Counted from the stretch's first letter, positions 24,691 through 33,491 are shown. The stretch is 64,000 bases of DNA from SAR202 cluster bacterium bin87 (GCA_002238825.1 MPNC01000012.1:45822-109821), one strand, 5' to 3'. Notes: generated by a model from the letters alone, not told the origin. Numbers and translations: made by a program.

Positions 24691-25023
24691 GGTGAGATTT
24701 TACCCCATGAGCCCATGTGCCGGGTCAGGCGTGCATCAGCAGACATCAGGCCGGAACAACCCCGCTTACGCCGGGCAAAAGCCCCAAAGCGGTGGACGCG
24801 CGGCGCGTGCTGGTTGGGGCTTTGCTGCCCCATTTGCTTGGTGGATGCGGAAGGGGGGCAAAATTATGGCGACTTTTATGACTATTCATAAAAATTGGGC
24901 AAGATGTGGCACGGGCGCAGTGTGCGCCTATAAGACATTCGTGTATCATTGCGCCATCGCATCACCCGCCAGCCTTGTTTCGCAGCGACGCTGGCGAATA
25001 ACAACGGGAAGTGAAGAGAGGAT
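24691..25023. other. 333 bp gene-free stretch between mutS and HTH gene
   Basis: No open frame in this divergent gap is credible. It holds the long hairpin at 24773-24830 and, further right, an AT-rich portion (about 24850-24900) that probably carries promoters for the HTH gene. The frame that crosses from 24632 into the HTH gene has no codon bias or start signal. Confidence 0.6.
24773..24830. repeat. long, possibly branched hairpin upstream of mutS
   Basis: Perfect 10 bp arms AAAGCCCCAA (24778-24787) and TTGGGGCTTT (24814-24823), extended by GGGCA (24773-24777) and TGCCC (24826-24830) across a two-base bulge. The 26-base apex contains a further short ACGCG/CGCGT stem. It could be a terminator-like or structured RNA element; no gene ends right before it. 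Confidence 0.6.
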
Positions 25024-25260
25024 ATGGCAACGCAGCGAATCAGAAAGACCAAGTTAATGCGCAGCGTGGAAGAAAAACACGGGAGACAGCTCGAGAGTCT
25101 GGTCCCCGACTTGGTCAACGAGATGGGCATGAGCCGCGCGGCCTCCCATCTGGGTGTCAGCCCGGCTACCCTCGGATACTGGATGTTGAAAATGGGGATC
25201 CAATACCGCCGCGTCGCGCTGGCGGACGGCGAGACTATCGAGGTCCGGCGACAGGGCTAA
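25024..25260 (+). CDS. small helix-turn-helix protein
   Basis: 78-residue basic protein. The middle NEMGMSRAASHLGVSPATLGYWMLKMG has the helix-turn-helix spacing of small transcription regulators, and the N-terminus is lysine/arginine-rich. AGAGAGGAT precedes the ATG closely. Its stop overlaps the convergent cupin stop by three bases. Possible DNA-binding regulator; target unknown. Confidence 0.75.
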   Translation: MATQRIRKTKLMRSVEEKHGRQLESLVPDLVNEMGMSRAASHLGVSPATLGYWMLKMGIQYRRVALADGETIEVRRQG

Positions 25261-25712
25261 GTCAGCGGAGGAGCCAGGGTAGGCAGGCCCAGCCCGCCTT
25301 CCGCCACCTCCACCGCCTCGTCCATGCCCGGCCACGCCGGCATCGTGACGCACAGGAAGCGCATATCTGAGTTCGCATCCGCTCGAAACTGAAAATCCCA
25401 GCCAGTCGGGATCACGAGGCAGTCGCCCACCGCTACCCGCACGAGCGGGATTTCGGAAGCCGACGCCCCAGGAGGACATCGCCAGATGTCCCCGGCTCCG
25501 GACAGTACGTACCAAACTTCCTCAACAGTCCGATGACGCACCGGCCGGCTGGTTTCCCCGGCGGCAATGGTGACCTCCACCACACTGCAACGCGTCGCCC
25601 CATGCGCGTCCGTTAGCACAAGCCGGACCTCCGACCCATCCGGGGCGACGATCACATCGCCCGAACTTCGTCCCACCGGCGGGGCGTCCACCGGATCGGT
25701 TACTTCGGTCAT
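25257..25712 (-). CDS. cupin domain protein
   Basis: 151-residue single-domain cupin. The first conserved motif is RPVRHRTVEEVWYVLSGAG, the second is LVRVAVGDCLVIPTGWDFQF. The His/Glu set is partial (HRTVEE), so metal binding is likely but not certain. Relatives range from isomerases to binding proteins; no substrate assigned. It lies 27 bases after the crotonase stop on the same strand and may be cotranscribed. Confidence 0.85.
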   Translation of the reverse strand: MTEVTDPVDAPPVGRSSGDVIVAPDGSEVRLVLTDAHGATRCSVVEVTIAAGETSRPVRHRTVEEVWYVLSGAGDIWRCPPGASASEIPLVRVAVGDCLVIPTGWDFQFRADANSDMRFLCVTMPAWPGMDEAVEVAEGGLGLPTLAPPLT

Positions 25713-25739
25713 GTTTCCGACCAGGAGATGGGCGTCGTA

Positions 25740-26555
25740 TCAGGCTGACTGAGGTTTGCGTCCTTTCCGAGCCAGGAAGTCCGAGAACCCCTCTTCCACC
25801 GAAAGGCCCTTGAAGCGGTCGGTGCGGCCCTCTATCTCGTTGCGGTACTGCTGTTCGATGGGGAGCCCGGAATGCTCCAGCAGCAACTGCTTGATGTTCG
25901 CCAGCCCCTCGACCCGGTTGCGCGCGATGCCTGCCGCGATATCCAGTGTCCGGTCCATGAGCTCTTCAGATGGCACCAGATGATTGATCAACCCCATGTG
26001 GTACGCCTCTTCGGCGAAAACCTCGCGACCGCTGAGCAACAGTTCCTTGGCCCGGTGGATGCCCACCAGTTGCGGAAGGCTCCAGGTGGCGTTCATCTGG
26101 CCGTAGTTCACCGCGAGGAACCGGAAGCTGGATTTCTCGCAACCGACAAGGAAATCCAGACTGGTCGCCAGCACCGTGCCTCCACCGTAGCAAAGGCCGT
26201 TCACCGCTCCAATTACCGGCTTGCTGCTGGTGTGCAGATGCCAGGTGTATTGGGCGCGCTCCGCCTGCCCGGCGTCGCGCTGTTCCGGTGAAAATTCACG
26301 GTTCTCGTGGATGTCCGCGCCGGCGGAAAATGCCCGTTCTCCGGCGCCGGTTATGATGACCGCGCCGACGCTGTCGTCCGCTTCGTAGTCGGTGATTGCC
26401 TGGTCCAGCTCGCGCACCAGTTGCAGATTCAGGGCGTTCAGAACCTCAGGGCGGTTCAGCGTGACCACGCCGATATGGGTTTCCACTTCATTCCGACCCA
26501 TCATCGCGGGACGCGTAACGGTTTCGGTATTGATGCACGAATAGGTAGTGACCAT
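25740..26555 (-). CDS. enoyl-CoA hydratase/isomerase family (crotonase fold), atypical active site
   Basis: 271-residue crotonase-fold protein. The CoA/oxyanion segments are present (VVTLNRPEVLNALN, FSAGADI, NGLCYGGGTVLATSLDFLVG). Both catalytic Glu positions of enoyl-CoA hydratase are replaced: GGG-T-V instead of GGG-C-E, and FLAVNYG instead of FGQPEIxLG. It is therefore unlikely to be a standard hydratase and may be an isomerase, decarboxylase or hydrolase of the superfamily. GAGGAT lies before the ATG, and a strong promoter is at 26612-26641. Confidence 0.88.
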   Translation of the reverse strand: MVTTYSCINTETVTRPAMMGRNEVETHIGVVTLNRPEVLNALNLQLVRELDQAITDYEADDSVGAVIITGAGERAFSAGADIHENREFSPEQRDAGQAERAQYTWHLHTSSKPVIGAVNGLCYGGGTVLATSLDFLVGCEKSSFRFLAVNYGQMNATWSLPQLVGIHRAKELLLSGREVFAEEAYHMGLINHLVPSEELMDRTLDIAAGIARNRVEGLANIKQLLLEHSGLPIEQQYRNEIEGRTDRFKGLSVEEGFSDFLARKGRKPQSA

Positions 26556-26611
26556 GGTGAAATCCTCGCCGTACGGGGGAATTTAGGCGCCGGCCTGATT
26601 GCGGCGCGCCC

Positions 26612-26641
26612 ATTATAGCGAGGTCATTGTACGCCCGCCAA
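26612..26641 (-). promoter_or_regulatory. sigma70-type promoter of the crotonase gene
   Basis: Minus strand TTGGCG (26641-26636), 18 bases, TATAAT (26617-26612). Leader of about 50 bases to the ATG at 26555. Same architecture as the promoter at 31948-31977. Confidence 0.7.
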
Positions 26642-26905
26642 TTTGACCGCCCGACTTGGGACGTTGCAACTCATCTCACGAGCGCAAACGGCGACCGGTC
26701 GTCGGTGGTCACCGTTCGCGAAGGCAGGGCGCCTGCCATGCAGCCTTCGTTAGACCACTGACGCGCCGCGGCAATCCGGCGCGGGACCATTCGCGCCGGG
26801 TTCCGATGTTTCCGTCAAATCAACCAGGTCACGGCAATGCGCCCGGGCCCGGCGACGGGCATCACGGCAACGTGGAACCCCACCGCGCCGGCCGGGATCA
26901 CACCG

Positions 26906-26934
26906 GTCGAATTATGAGGGTTTTGCGCTATACT
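26906..26934 (+). promoter_or_regulatory. candidate promoter of the dihydropyrimidinase-like gene
   Basis: GTCGAA (26906-26911), 17 bases, TATACT (26929-26934). The -10 is good, the -35 poor. Leader of about 58 bases. Confidence 0.45.
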
Positions 26935-26998
26935 GGCGACGCTTGGCCGGTCCGACCAAACACTTTTCGCCGGCCTACGGCTTCCACGGAGGGACATT

Positions 26999-28423
26999 AT
27001 GCTCGACTTGATCATCCGCGGCGGCCAGGTCGTCACGCCCTGGGGCGTGGGCGACTGGGACGTATGCATCCAGGGCGAAAAGATCGTCGCCATCACCGCG
27101 CCCAACACCATGACCGACGACGTTGGCCGGGTCATCGACGCCACCGGAAAGATCGTGGTTCCGGGTGGTATCGAGCCCCATGCCCACATCGACGCCCCCA
27201 TCATGGGCCCCGGCAACCTTCGCACGGCGCCGCCGGAGCAGGTAAGCCGGGCGGCCCTGTTCGGGGGCACGACCACCCTTTTGGACTTCGCCATCCACCA
27301 CCCGGGCAACACCATCGAGGAAGCCATCCAGGAGCGGAACACCTCCTGGCGCGGCAACTCCTACGCCGACTATGCCCACCACCTGATGCTGCTCGGCGAG
27401 ATTCCCCAGCGCACGCTGGAATCGCTCCATGAGTACATCGAGGGCGGCTGGTCCAGCGTCAAGATCTTCACCACCAACATCCGCCCGCCCGAAATGTCCG
27501 GCGAGCCCCGCAAGGTCGGCATGGGACACCTCCACGATCTGATGGAGGTTATCCAGCGCAATGACGCCATGCTCCTCGTCCACTCGGAAGACGATGACAT
27601 GGTGCAGTACATGTACGAGAAGCTCCAGCGCGAGGAGCGGAACGAATGGTGGAACATGCCCCAGGTCCACAGTAACGAATCGGAGGACGTATCCTTCCGC
27701 CGAGTGCTGCGCGTCGCGGAGTGGACCGGTTCCCCAGTCTACTTCGTCCACGTTAGCGCTCGAGAAGGCATCAACGCCATCGGCGAGGCCCGCAACAAGG
27801 GCATGGCGATCTATGGCGAAACGCTCCACAACTACGCCTGCTTCAACGCCAACAATTACAAGGAAGAGAACGGGATGAAGTACCACACTTACCCGTCTCT
27901 GAAATCACCCGAAGATGCGGCCATGCTCTGGAAGGGCATCGCCTGGGGCGGCCTGCACACCATGGCCACGGACGAGTACTGTACCGACTGGAACCTCAAG
28001 ATCGCCGGCAAGACCGTGCGCGATGTCACCGGCGGCCACAACGGCGCCGAAACCCGCGTCGGCATCACCTACAGCGAAGGCGTATCCAAGCGGGGAATGT
28101 CGCTCCAGCGGTTCGTGGACGTCACCTCCGCCAACGCCGCCCGCATCTTCGGGCTTTACCCGCGCAAGGGAGTCCTCGCGCCGGGCAGCGACGCCGACAT
28201 CACGCTCATCGACCCGTCGATCAAGAAACGCCTGACCATGGACGACCTCCATATCAGCGATTACAGCATCTGGGAGGATTTCGAGATCGAAGGCTGGCCG
28301 GTGATGACCATCATGCGCGGCACGGTCGCCGTCGAGAACGGACAGTTGAGCGCCCCGGCGGGCCACGGCCAGTGGATTTCCCGCAAGGTGGACCGCGAGG
28401 TGACCAACCGGCCGATTGGGTAG
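26999..28423 (+). CDS. dihydropyrimidinase / hydantoinase-type amidohydrolase
   Basis: 474-residue cyclic amidohydrolase that opens hydantoin or dihydropyrimidine rings. The binuclear metal ligands are all visible: His61 and His63 (GIEPHAHID), Lys155 for carboxylation (GWSSVKIFTTN), His195 (LLVHSEDDD), His251 (YFVHVSARE) and Asp325 (MATDEYCTD). GGAGGG lies six bases before the ATG. It is followed after 107 bases by an alcohol dehydrogenase-type gene. Role in pyrimidine breakdown is likely but substrate range is broad in this family. Confidence 0.94.
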   Translation: MLDLIIRGGQVVTPWGVGDWDVCIQGEKIVAITAPNTMTDDVGRVIDATGKIVVPGGIEPHAHIDAPIMGPGNLRTAPPEQVSRAALFGGTTTLLDFAIHHPGNTIEEAIQERNTSWRGNSYADYAHHLMLLGEIPQRTLESLHEYIEGGWSSVKIFTTNIRPPEMSGEPRKVGMGHLHDLMEVIQRNDAMLLVHSEDDDMVQYMYEKLQREERNEWWNMPQVHSNESEDVSFRRVLRVAEWTGSPVYFVHVSAREGINAIGEARNKGMAIYGETLHNYACFNANNYKEENGMKYHTYPSLKSPEDAAMLWKGIAWGGLHTMATDEYCTDWNLKIAGKTVRDVTGGHNGAETRVGITYSEGVSKRGMSLQRFVDVTSANAARIFGLYPRKGVLAPGSDADITLIDPSIKKRLTMDDLHISDYSIWEDFEIEGWPVMTIMRGTVAVENGQLSAPAGHGQWISRKVDREVTNRPIG

Positions 28424-28530
28424 TCTCCGATCCCGCCGCCCTTGTCGCCAAATCCGCCCGCATACTATGATTGCCAGGTAGTGCGTCCGTCGCACGACCC
28501 TTCGCGTTATTTCAAAGGAGCAAACCCCAA

Positions 28531-29502
28531 ATGAAAGCAGCCCAACTGGTAGCCCCCAAGCGGTGGGAATTCACCGACGTCGATACTCCCGCTCCGGCCG
28601 ACGGACAGGTCCTGGTCAAGATGGAATGCGTCAGCGTCTGCGGCTCAGACATCCGTCACACCTACGGGCCGGTGCTGGACGAATCGGAGTACCCGATGGC
28701 CCCCTGCAAGGGCGCTCACGAGCTGGCCGGCGTCATCATCGAGAGCAAGACCGACGAGTTCCACGAGGGACAGCGCGTCATCACGATCCCGTACCCCGGT
28801 ACCGGCGGGCTCTGCGAATATGTGCTGTCCGAGCCGGGCCGTCTGGCTCTGTTGCCCGATGAGGGCGGCCTGGATGAATGGGTCATGTGCCAACCGCCGG
28901 GAACCGTGCTTTACTCCTGCCGGCAGATGGGTAGCCCGCTGCAGCAGAATATCCTGATATTCGGCCAGGGCAGCATCGGTCTCAGCTTCACCATGATTCT
29001 GTCCCGCATGGGCGCCCGCAACGTCATAGTGGTCGATCCGTTGGACTATCGTCTCGAAAAGTCCAAGCAGATGGGCTCCACTCACCGGATCAACCCCGAG
29101 AAGCAGGACGTAGCGGAAGCGGTTATGGAAATCACCAAGGGCCGTGGCCCGGACGTGTGCGTCGAAGCCGCGGGTTACCCGGAACCGCTGAACGAGTGTT
29201 TCCGCCACGTGCGCCAGTTCGGGCAGGTCATCATCTTCGGCATCCAGAGCGACCACATGGTGCCCATCGAGCACAACCTGTGGATGGACAAGCAACCACG
29301 CATCATCCCAACCACCGGCGCCCGCAGTGGCGATCCCATCAGCCAGATCCAGGACATGGTGGACCTGCGCTCACGGGGATGGGCAGACCCCGCCGAGATG
29401 ATCACCCATCGTGTCGGTTTCTCGGACATCCAGACCGCCTACGACATGTACGAGCAGCGCGAGGATGGCATCATCAAGGTGGTGATGGACATCAACAAGT
29501 AG
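28531..29502 (+). CDS. zinc-binding alcohol dehydrogenase family (MDR)
   Basis: 323-residue medium-chain dehydrogenase. Catalytic zinc ligands are Cys37 (SVCGSDIRH) and His63-Glu64 (KGAHELAGV); the NAD(P) motif is IFGQGSIGLSFTMIL. The four-Cys structural zinc loop is absent, so it belongs to the shorter branch. Start at 28531 (MKAAQLVAPK) with GGAG nine bases upstream. Ends at a hairpin terminator of the GGGGCGG type. Substrate unknown. Confidence 0.92.
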   Translation: MKAAQLVAPKRWEFTDVDTPAPADGQVLVKMECVSVCGSDIRHTYGPVLDESEYPMAPCKGAHELAGVIIESKTDEFHEGQRVITIPYPGTGGLCEYVLSEPGRLALLPDEGGLDEWVMCQPPGTVLYSCRQMGSPLQQNILIFGQGSIGLSFTMILSRMGARNVIVVDPLDYRLEKSKQMGSTHRINPEKQDVAEAVMEITKGRGPDVCVEAAGYPEPLNECFRHVRQFGQVIIFGIQSDHMVPIEHNLWMDKQPRIIPTTGARSGDPISQIQDMVDLRSRGWADPAEMITHRVGFSDIQTAYDMYEQREDGIIKVVMDINK

Positions 29503-29536
29503 CCGCAATCATCGCGGCCAAATTGCCCGGCGCTCC

Positions 29537-29562
29537 AGGGGCGGATGCACATCCGCCCCTTT
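29537..29562 (+). terminator. hairpin terminator after the MDR gene
   Basis: 10 bp stem AGGGGCGGAT / ATCCGCCCCT (29537-29546 and 29551-29560) with loop GCAC and a short T-run. Confidence 0.75.
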
Positions 29563-29575
29563 CCCGATTGGCCCA

Positions 29576-30592
29576 TTGACCAACTCTCCGTCGACTTCCG
29601 CTCTCACTCCCGGCCAACGTATCCGCCTGGCCCGGGAAAACCTGTGCGTTGCCATGGCGTTTTACGCGGCGGCGCACCGCGGATTGATCACCCCCGCGTT
29701 TGTACCGGCCACCACGGACGTCTACACGCGGGACGGACAGGCGGTGGACGCCAGCGTCCCGTTGGAGATGTCCGACCAAAGCAGCCTGCTCCGGTGCGCC
29801 GGCAACCAGGTGCGTGCCGCGTTTGCCCTCTGCGCCCTGCAGACCCAACGCGAACTGGACGGCGTTTCCGCAGACGACCCGCTGGAAGAACCCGACCCCA
29901 GTGCGAGAGCCGTGCGTGCCGTGTGTTATGTCACCTCACAAAGCCTTGACCGGGAGTTGCTGAACCCGACCTGGGTCGTTCCGATGGAATACCGCCAGCG
30001 CTTTGAATGCCCCGCGATGAATCTCACCCTGGACGCTTCTACCTGGAATGGGCGCGAAGTCAGGTGGGAACACCTGGGCGGGCTCCCAGCCTATCTCGAT
30101 CTGGTACTGTTTGCGTCCTATTGCGTGGACGGTATGCCGGTTCCGGACGCAGCGGCGATCGCGAAGGGTGATTACACGGCGTTCGAGGAATTGTCAGCGC
30201 CAGGGCCGGACGCTGTGAGTCCAGTGATCCCGGGCTATGGCGGAGGAACCGGACGCCTGCGACAACCCGGTCCGGCGGCCTCCGGACCTGCGCCGGGATC
30301 CGGTTGGGTTGCGCCCGATGGACCCCCCGAACCGCCAATAACGATTGCCTCGCAGGCCAGCGAATGCGGTCCCATCGACGATTTCGTCGCCGAAGTATGC
30401 TTCACCGGGGAGGCAGCAATGTCGCCGGCCGGAGACCTGTATGCCTCATACGCGCAATGGTGCCTGGATCAGGGATATCTGGCCCACAGCCAGCGCAAGT
30501 TCGGCCTCGAACTCCGGGCGCATGGATACGAGCGTAAGCGCCGCGGAAAGGGAAAGCACTGGTGGGTGGGAGTGATGGCTCCTCAGGTCTAG
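29576..30592 (+). CDS. hypothetical protein with primase-type C-terminal winged helix
   Basis: 338-residue protein. The N-terminal 200 residues (TPGQRIRLARENLCVAMAFYAAAH, then YCVDGM) are not of a family I recognise. A Pro/Gly-rich linker of about 70 residues follows. The last 50 residues (DLYASYAQWCLDQGYLAHSQRKFGLELRAHGYERKRRGKG) match the pattern of the winged helix found at the C-terminus of phage/plasmid P4-type primase-helicases. No helicase or phage gene is adjacent. The ATG at 29576 follows closely on the terminator, without a clear ribosome site, so the start is uncertain. Confidence 0.7.
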   Translation: MTNSPSTSALTPGQRIRLARENLCVAMAFYAAAHRGLITPAFVPATTDVYTRDGQAVDASVPLEMSDQSSLLRCAGNQVRAAFALCALQTQRELDGVSADDPLEEPDPSARAVRAVCYVTSQSLDRELLNPTWVVPMEYRQRFECPAMNLTLDASTWNGREVRWEHLGGLPAYLDLVLFASYCVDGMPVPDAAAIAKGDYTAFEELSAPGPDAVSPVIPGYGGGTGRLRQPGPAASGPAPGSGWVAPDGPPEPPITIASQASECGPIDDFVAEVCFTGEAAMSPAGDLYASYAQWCLDQGYLAHSQRKFGLELRAHGYERKRRGKGKHWWVGVMAPQV

Positions 30593-30732
30593 CCGGACTC
30601 TCGCGGGTTCGCCGGCGTTTGAATTGATCGGTAACACAGTCGTTACATCGGCGCAAAATCCGCGTAACAACCGACCGCGATACTGTCTCTAACGAAACGG
30701 GCAGCGCCCCAACTCAGATTGGAGACAGAAAA

Positions 30733-30882
30733 ATGATTGCCATCGCCGCCGGAGCCGCTTTTGTAGGACTTTTCGCCCTCTGGGTTATCGTGCCCCGTTT
30801 CATCCTCCGTCGGCACGAGAAGAGCACGCAGAACGCGACCCCAATGGTGCGCGAGGACTTTGCTCCCCAGGCAGCCGATTAG
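30733..30882 (+). CDS. 49-residue single-pass membrane protein
   Basis: Short frame beginning MIAIAAGAAFVGLFALW with one hydrophobic segment (about residues 3-24), then RRHEK and an acidic tail ending QAAD. GGAGACAGAAAA gives a good ribosome binding site, and a strong terminator follows at 30918-30946, which together support a real gene. Function unknown; micro-membrane proteins often modify larger membrane complexes. Confidence 0.7.
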   Translation: MIAIAAGAAFVGLFALWVIVPRFILRRHEKSTQNATPMVREDFAPQAAD

Positions 30883-30917
30883 GCTTCACAGACCCGCGGG
30901 CCAGATCCAGGCAACTC

Positions 30918-30946
30918 AGCCGGGGGGCGATGTCCCCCGGCTTTTT
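30918..30946 (+). terminator. Rho-independent terminator after the micro-membrane gene
   Basis: 9 bp stem AGCCGGGGG / CCCCCGGCT (30918-30926, 30934-30942), seven-base loop and five T residues. Confidence 0.9.
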
Positions 30947-31111
30947 GGGCTCCCGAGATCCCACCTGATCGCGCCATCCGGTTGACCGCGCCGCGCTTTC
31001 TCGCGCGATTGACTTTGTCCGGGGCCGTCGCTAGCATTGCGACAATCGCCCGGCCGACCCCGGCGCGACTCCCAGTTCAGCTCGGCCACAGACCCTCAGG
31101 AGGCCACGATC

Positions 31112-31912
31112 ATGTTCGTGCGGCGCGACCTTACCGACACCGTCCCCACTCGTGAAGGCAACATGCACTTTGTCAAGCAGGGCGCCGGCTACCCGCTGGT
31201 AATGCTGCATCCCCTGGGCACATCCACCTGGGCGTGGAGTTCAGTGATAGATTCGTTCAGCCAGCACTACACCTGCTACGCGTTCGATATGCTCGGGCAC
31301 GGCGAGTCGGACAAACCCACCCGACATTTCAATATCCCGGATTACGCCCAGGCGCTCGATGACGCCTGCCAGATCCTCAACATCCACCGCGGTCACTACG
31401 TTGGCAATTCGGTCGGCGCGGTGCTGGCGACTGAAATGGCCGCCTCGTTCCCGGAACGGCTGGACAAGTTGGTCCTGGTCGGCGCACCGGTTTGGGATGC
31501 CCGTACTGCTCCGGAGCGGATCGCCGAGGCGGCGGCCGGCTACGACGCCGACGGCATGCCCGTGCCTCGAACCATGGAATCGGCCAAGGAATCCACGACG
31601 TTCGCCGAACCCCGTCAGGAATGGGTGGACGCCAACAACGGTACGAGAGCCCAGGCCGGCGCCTGGGTCAAGAAGCTGCACGAATCGCTGGCCTGGTACG
31701 ACATTATGACCAGGTTGCCCCAGGTTAGCGCCCGCGAGACCCTCGTACTGTACGGCGAAGTGGACCGATTGCGCGACGGAGAGGAACTACTTCACAACAA
31801 CATCGTTCGCGCACGCAAGCACATCATGCCTGGCGTCGGACATATCCCCCAGATCGAAGATCCGGAAGGGTTTGTCGATGCGGTGCTGGAGTTCCTCAAG
31901 CCGGGAACGTGA
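31112..31912 (+). CDS. alpha/beta hydrolase
   Basis: 266-residue alpha/beta hydrolase. The nucleophile is Ser100 in HYVGNSVGAVLATEM (G-N-S-V-G), the acid Asp is probably in YGEVDRLRDGEE, and the His in PGVGHIPQIEDPEGF. The oxyanion segment is MLHPLGTSTWAW. AGGAGG precedes the ATG at 31112; the upstream part of the frame is not supported. Substrate (ester, lactone or C-C bond) unknown. Confidence 0.93.
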   Translation: MFVRRDLTDTVPTREGNMHFVKQGAGYPLVMLHPLGTSTWAWSSVIDSFSQHYTCYAFDMLGHGESDKPTRHFNIPDYAQALDDACQILNIHRGHYVGNSVGAVLATEMAASFPERLDKLVLVGAPVWDARTAPERIAEAAAGYDADGMPVPRTMESAKESTTFAEPRQEWVDANNGTRAQAGAWVKKLHESLAWYDIMTRLPQVSARETLVLYGEVDRLRDGEELLHNNIVRARKHIMPGVGHIPQIEDPEGFVDAVLEFLKPGT

Positions 31913-31947
31913 CCGTTAAACACCGCGGAGCCGGCCCTGGTTTTGGC

Positions 31948-31977
31948 TTGGCGTCGCGAGGGCATTCGCGTTAGAAT
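31948..31977 (+). promoter_or_regulatory. promoter of the first tubulin-like gene
   Basis: TTGGCG (31948-31953), 18 bases, TAGAAT (31972-31977). Leader of about 57 bases to the ATG at 32041. Confidence 0.62.
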
Positions 31978-32040
31978 ACGGCCGATGGTGGGCCCGTTGG
32001 TGGGTCGCCGTCGGCTGATTACTGTGGTTCATCTGTAAGC

Positions 32041-33414
32041 ATGCCATCGACTTTTATCAGAGCGCGTAGCCGCACCCATCGCCTTCTTCACACCGCAAAA
32101 CGCGGTGCGGTCGAGCATATTCCGCCAACGCTGGTAGTCGTGGGCGTGGGCACGGCCGGGGTGCGCCGGGCGTTGCTGTTTTCAGAGCGCATGTCCGAGC
32201 TTTCCGCCGCCGGTCGTATCCAGACCTCAGTCTACTACGACTGCAACGAGGTCACGGTGTCCAACGTGCAGAAGACGCTGCAAAAGTCGTTTGGCGTCGC
32301 CCGCAACGGCGCCGGCACTCAGGTACTGTTCCCAAACTACGTTCCGGTTCCCAACGGTTTCATGCGAGACCCGACCCAATTTCGAGACTTCCGCGGGCCG
32401 CTGGAACGGGATATGGACAACATCATCAGCCAGGTGCTGCTGCACTCGGATCGCTGCGGTCGGGTACCCGAGACCATAATTGAGTTCATGGGATTTTCGG
32501 GGCACGCCGTACTGGGCGGCCTCCTGCATCAGAAGATACAGAACGCCTTCCCCAACGCCACCATCCTGCCGGTCATGATGCTGCCCAAGGACCACATTTC
32601 CGAAGAGTGGACCAGGCGATATATATGGGAGCAATACGAAAACCTGCTGTCCGGCGCCAACTGCCTGGTAACCACGCAGTCGGATGTCAACGCCCGTGAA
32701 GACGACGCCCGCCTGGCTACCGGGCTGGCCGGGTTTGAAGTCGCAGAATTCGGAGAAGACAACGATCCGTCCATCAGCCAGTTGGGGGTAACCCTGCGAC
32801 GCCTTATGCCCGCCTCGGGCGGGTGGCTGGGCATGGCCGCGGTCAAGCGCAAGGTGCCCATCACACGGAAGTTCGAATGGTTTAACTTCCCTCCCTGGTG
32901 GCGTCAGTACGCGGCCGTGGGCGGGGACGACGATTTGTCCACGCTACTGGGCAACGCGATTTGGTCGACTCTGGATCCGGCTGCCCAGTTGGCGGAGGGG
33001 ATCAATCAGCCCCCCAATGCGCCGCAGGAAATAGTCGTCTCGTTGCCCCTGCACGGAGACGAACTGGAGCCGGTGGCGACCCAAGCAGCAGAGGCGCTCG
33101 ACCACAGCAATATCTTCGACCGGTTTACCAACCTGGACATCGCTTTCAATACCGCACGATTCACCGACGGCATAGAGCCTGATCCCTTTATGCACGTCAC
33201 CAGGATCTATCCCGTGAGCGGCGAATTGCAGGCCGTCGCCGAGATACTCCGGGGGGAGCCGGCTACGCCTTCCTACGGCGGGAGGGCAAATGCGGAGACG
33301 GGCTTCGGTTCATATTTCCATCTGCGGGATCCGGCGCCAAATCCGCTACTGCCGCCGCCAGATACCAGGACGGAAATCGAAGATGAAGGGCAGGAGCATG
33401 TTCGATATGTCTAG
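32041..33414 (+). CDS. divergent tubulin/FtsZ-like protein 1
   Basis: 457-residue protein of no named family that I recognise. The order of motifs follows the tubulin/FtsZ GTPase domain: first strand and glycine loop VVVGVGTAG (32-40; compare the FtsZ loop IGVGGAG), a strand ending YYDCN (65-69; FtsZ has NTDAQ), glycine loop GFSGHAVLGG (151-160; FtsZ has GGGTGTG), then a helix and strand ATILPVMMLP, and CLVTTQSDV in place of the IxND loop. No transmembrane segment. Same motifs recur in the next gene, so they are paralogues. Nucleotide binding is an inference; the second glycine loop is altered. Confidence 0.72.
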   Translation: MPSTFIRARSRTHRLLHTAKRGAVEHIPPTLVVVGVGTAGVRRALLFSERMSELSAAGRIQTSVYYDCNEVTVSNVQKTLQKSFGVARNGAGTQVLFPNYVPVPNGFMRDPTQFRDFRGPLERDMDNIISQVLLHSDRCGRVPETIIEFMGFSGHAVLGGLLHQKIQNAFPNATILPVMMLPKDHISEEWTRRYIWEQYENLLSGANCLVTTQSDVNAREDDARLATGLAGFEVAEFGEDNDPSISQLGVTLRRLMPASGGWLGMAAVKRKVPITRKFEWFNFPPWWRQYAAVGGDDDLSTLLGNAIWSTLDPAAQLAEGINQPPNAPQEIVVSLPLHGDELEPVATQAAEALDHSNIFDRFTNLDIAFNTARFTDGIEPDPFMHVTRIYPVSGELQAVAEILRGEPATPSYGGRANAETGFGSYFHLRDPAPNPLLPPPDTRTEIEDEGQEHVRYV

Positions 33415-33456
33415 CAAGACAAGCGTTTTTTTTGAATTGTCCGCAATGCATTCCGT

Positions 33457-33485
33457 TTGACGTATTTGTTTTCATCTGGTATAGT
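33457..33485 (+). promoter_or_regulatory. strong promoter of the second tubulin-like gene
   Basis: TTGACG (33457-33462), 17 bases, TATAGT (33480-33485), in an AT-rich portion of the gap. This is one of the best promoter matches in the window and gives a leader of about 170 bases. Confidence 0.78.
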
Positions 33486-33491
33486 CGCTCT

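Larger units (their letters stand above)
26556..26998. other. 443 bp divergent intergenic stretch
   Basis: Contains the promoter for the crotonase gene (minus) and a -10 for the dihydropyrimidinase-like gene (plus). The remaining 300 bases in the middle are GC-rich with several short inverted segments but no credible gene or known RNA motif that I can recognise. Confidence 0.55.

Noticed and set aside
26656..27432. 258-codon plus-strand frame overlapping the amidohydrolase start
   Set aside because: Arg/His/Pro-rich out-of-frame noise; the amidohydrolase frame with its ribosome site overlaps it.
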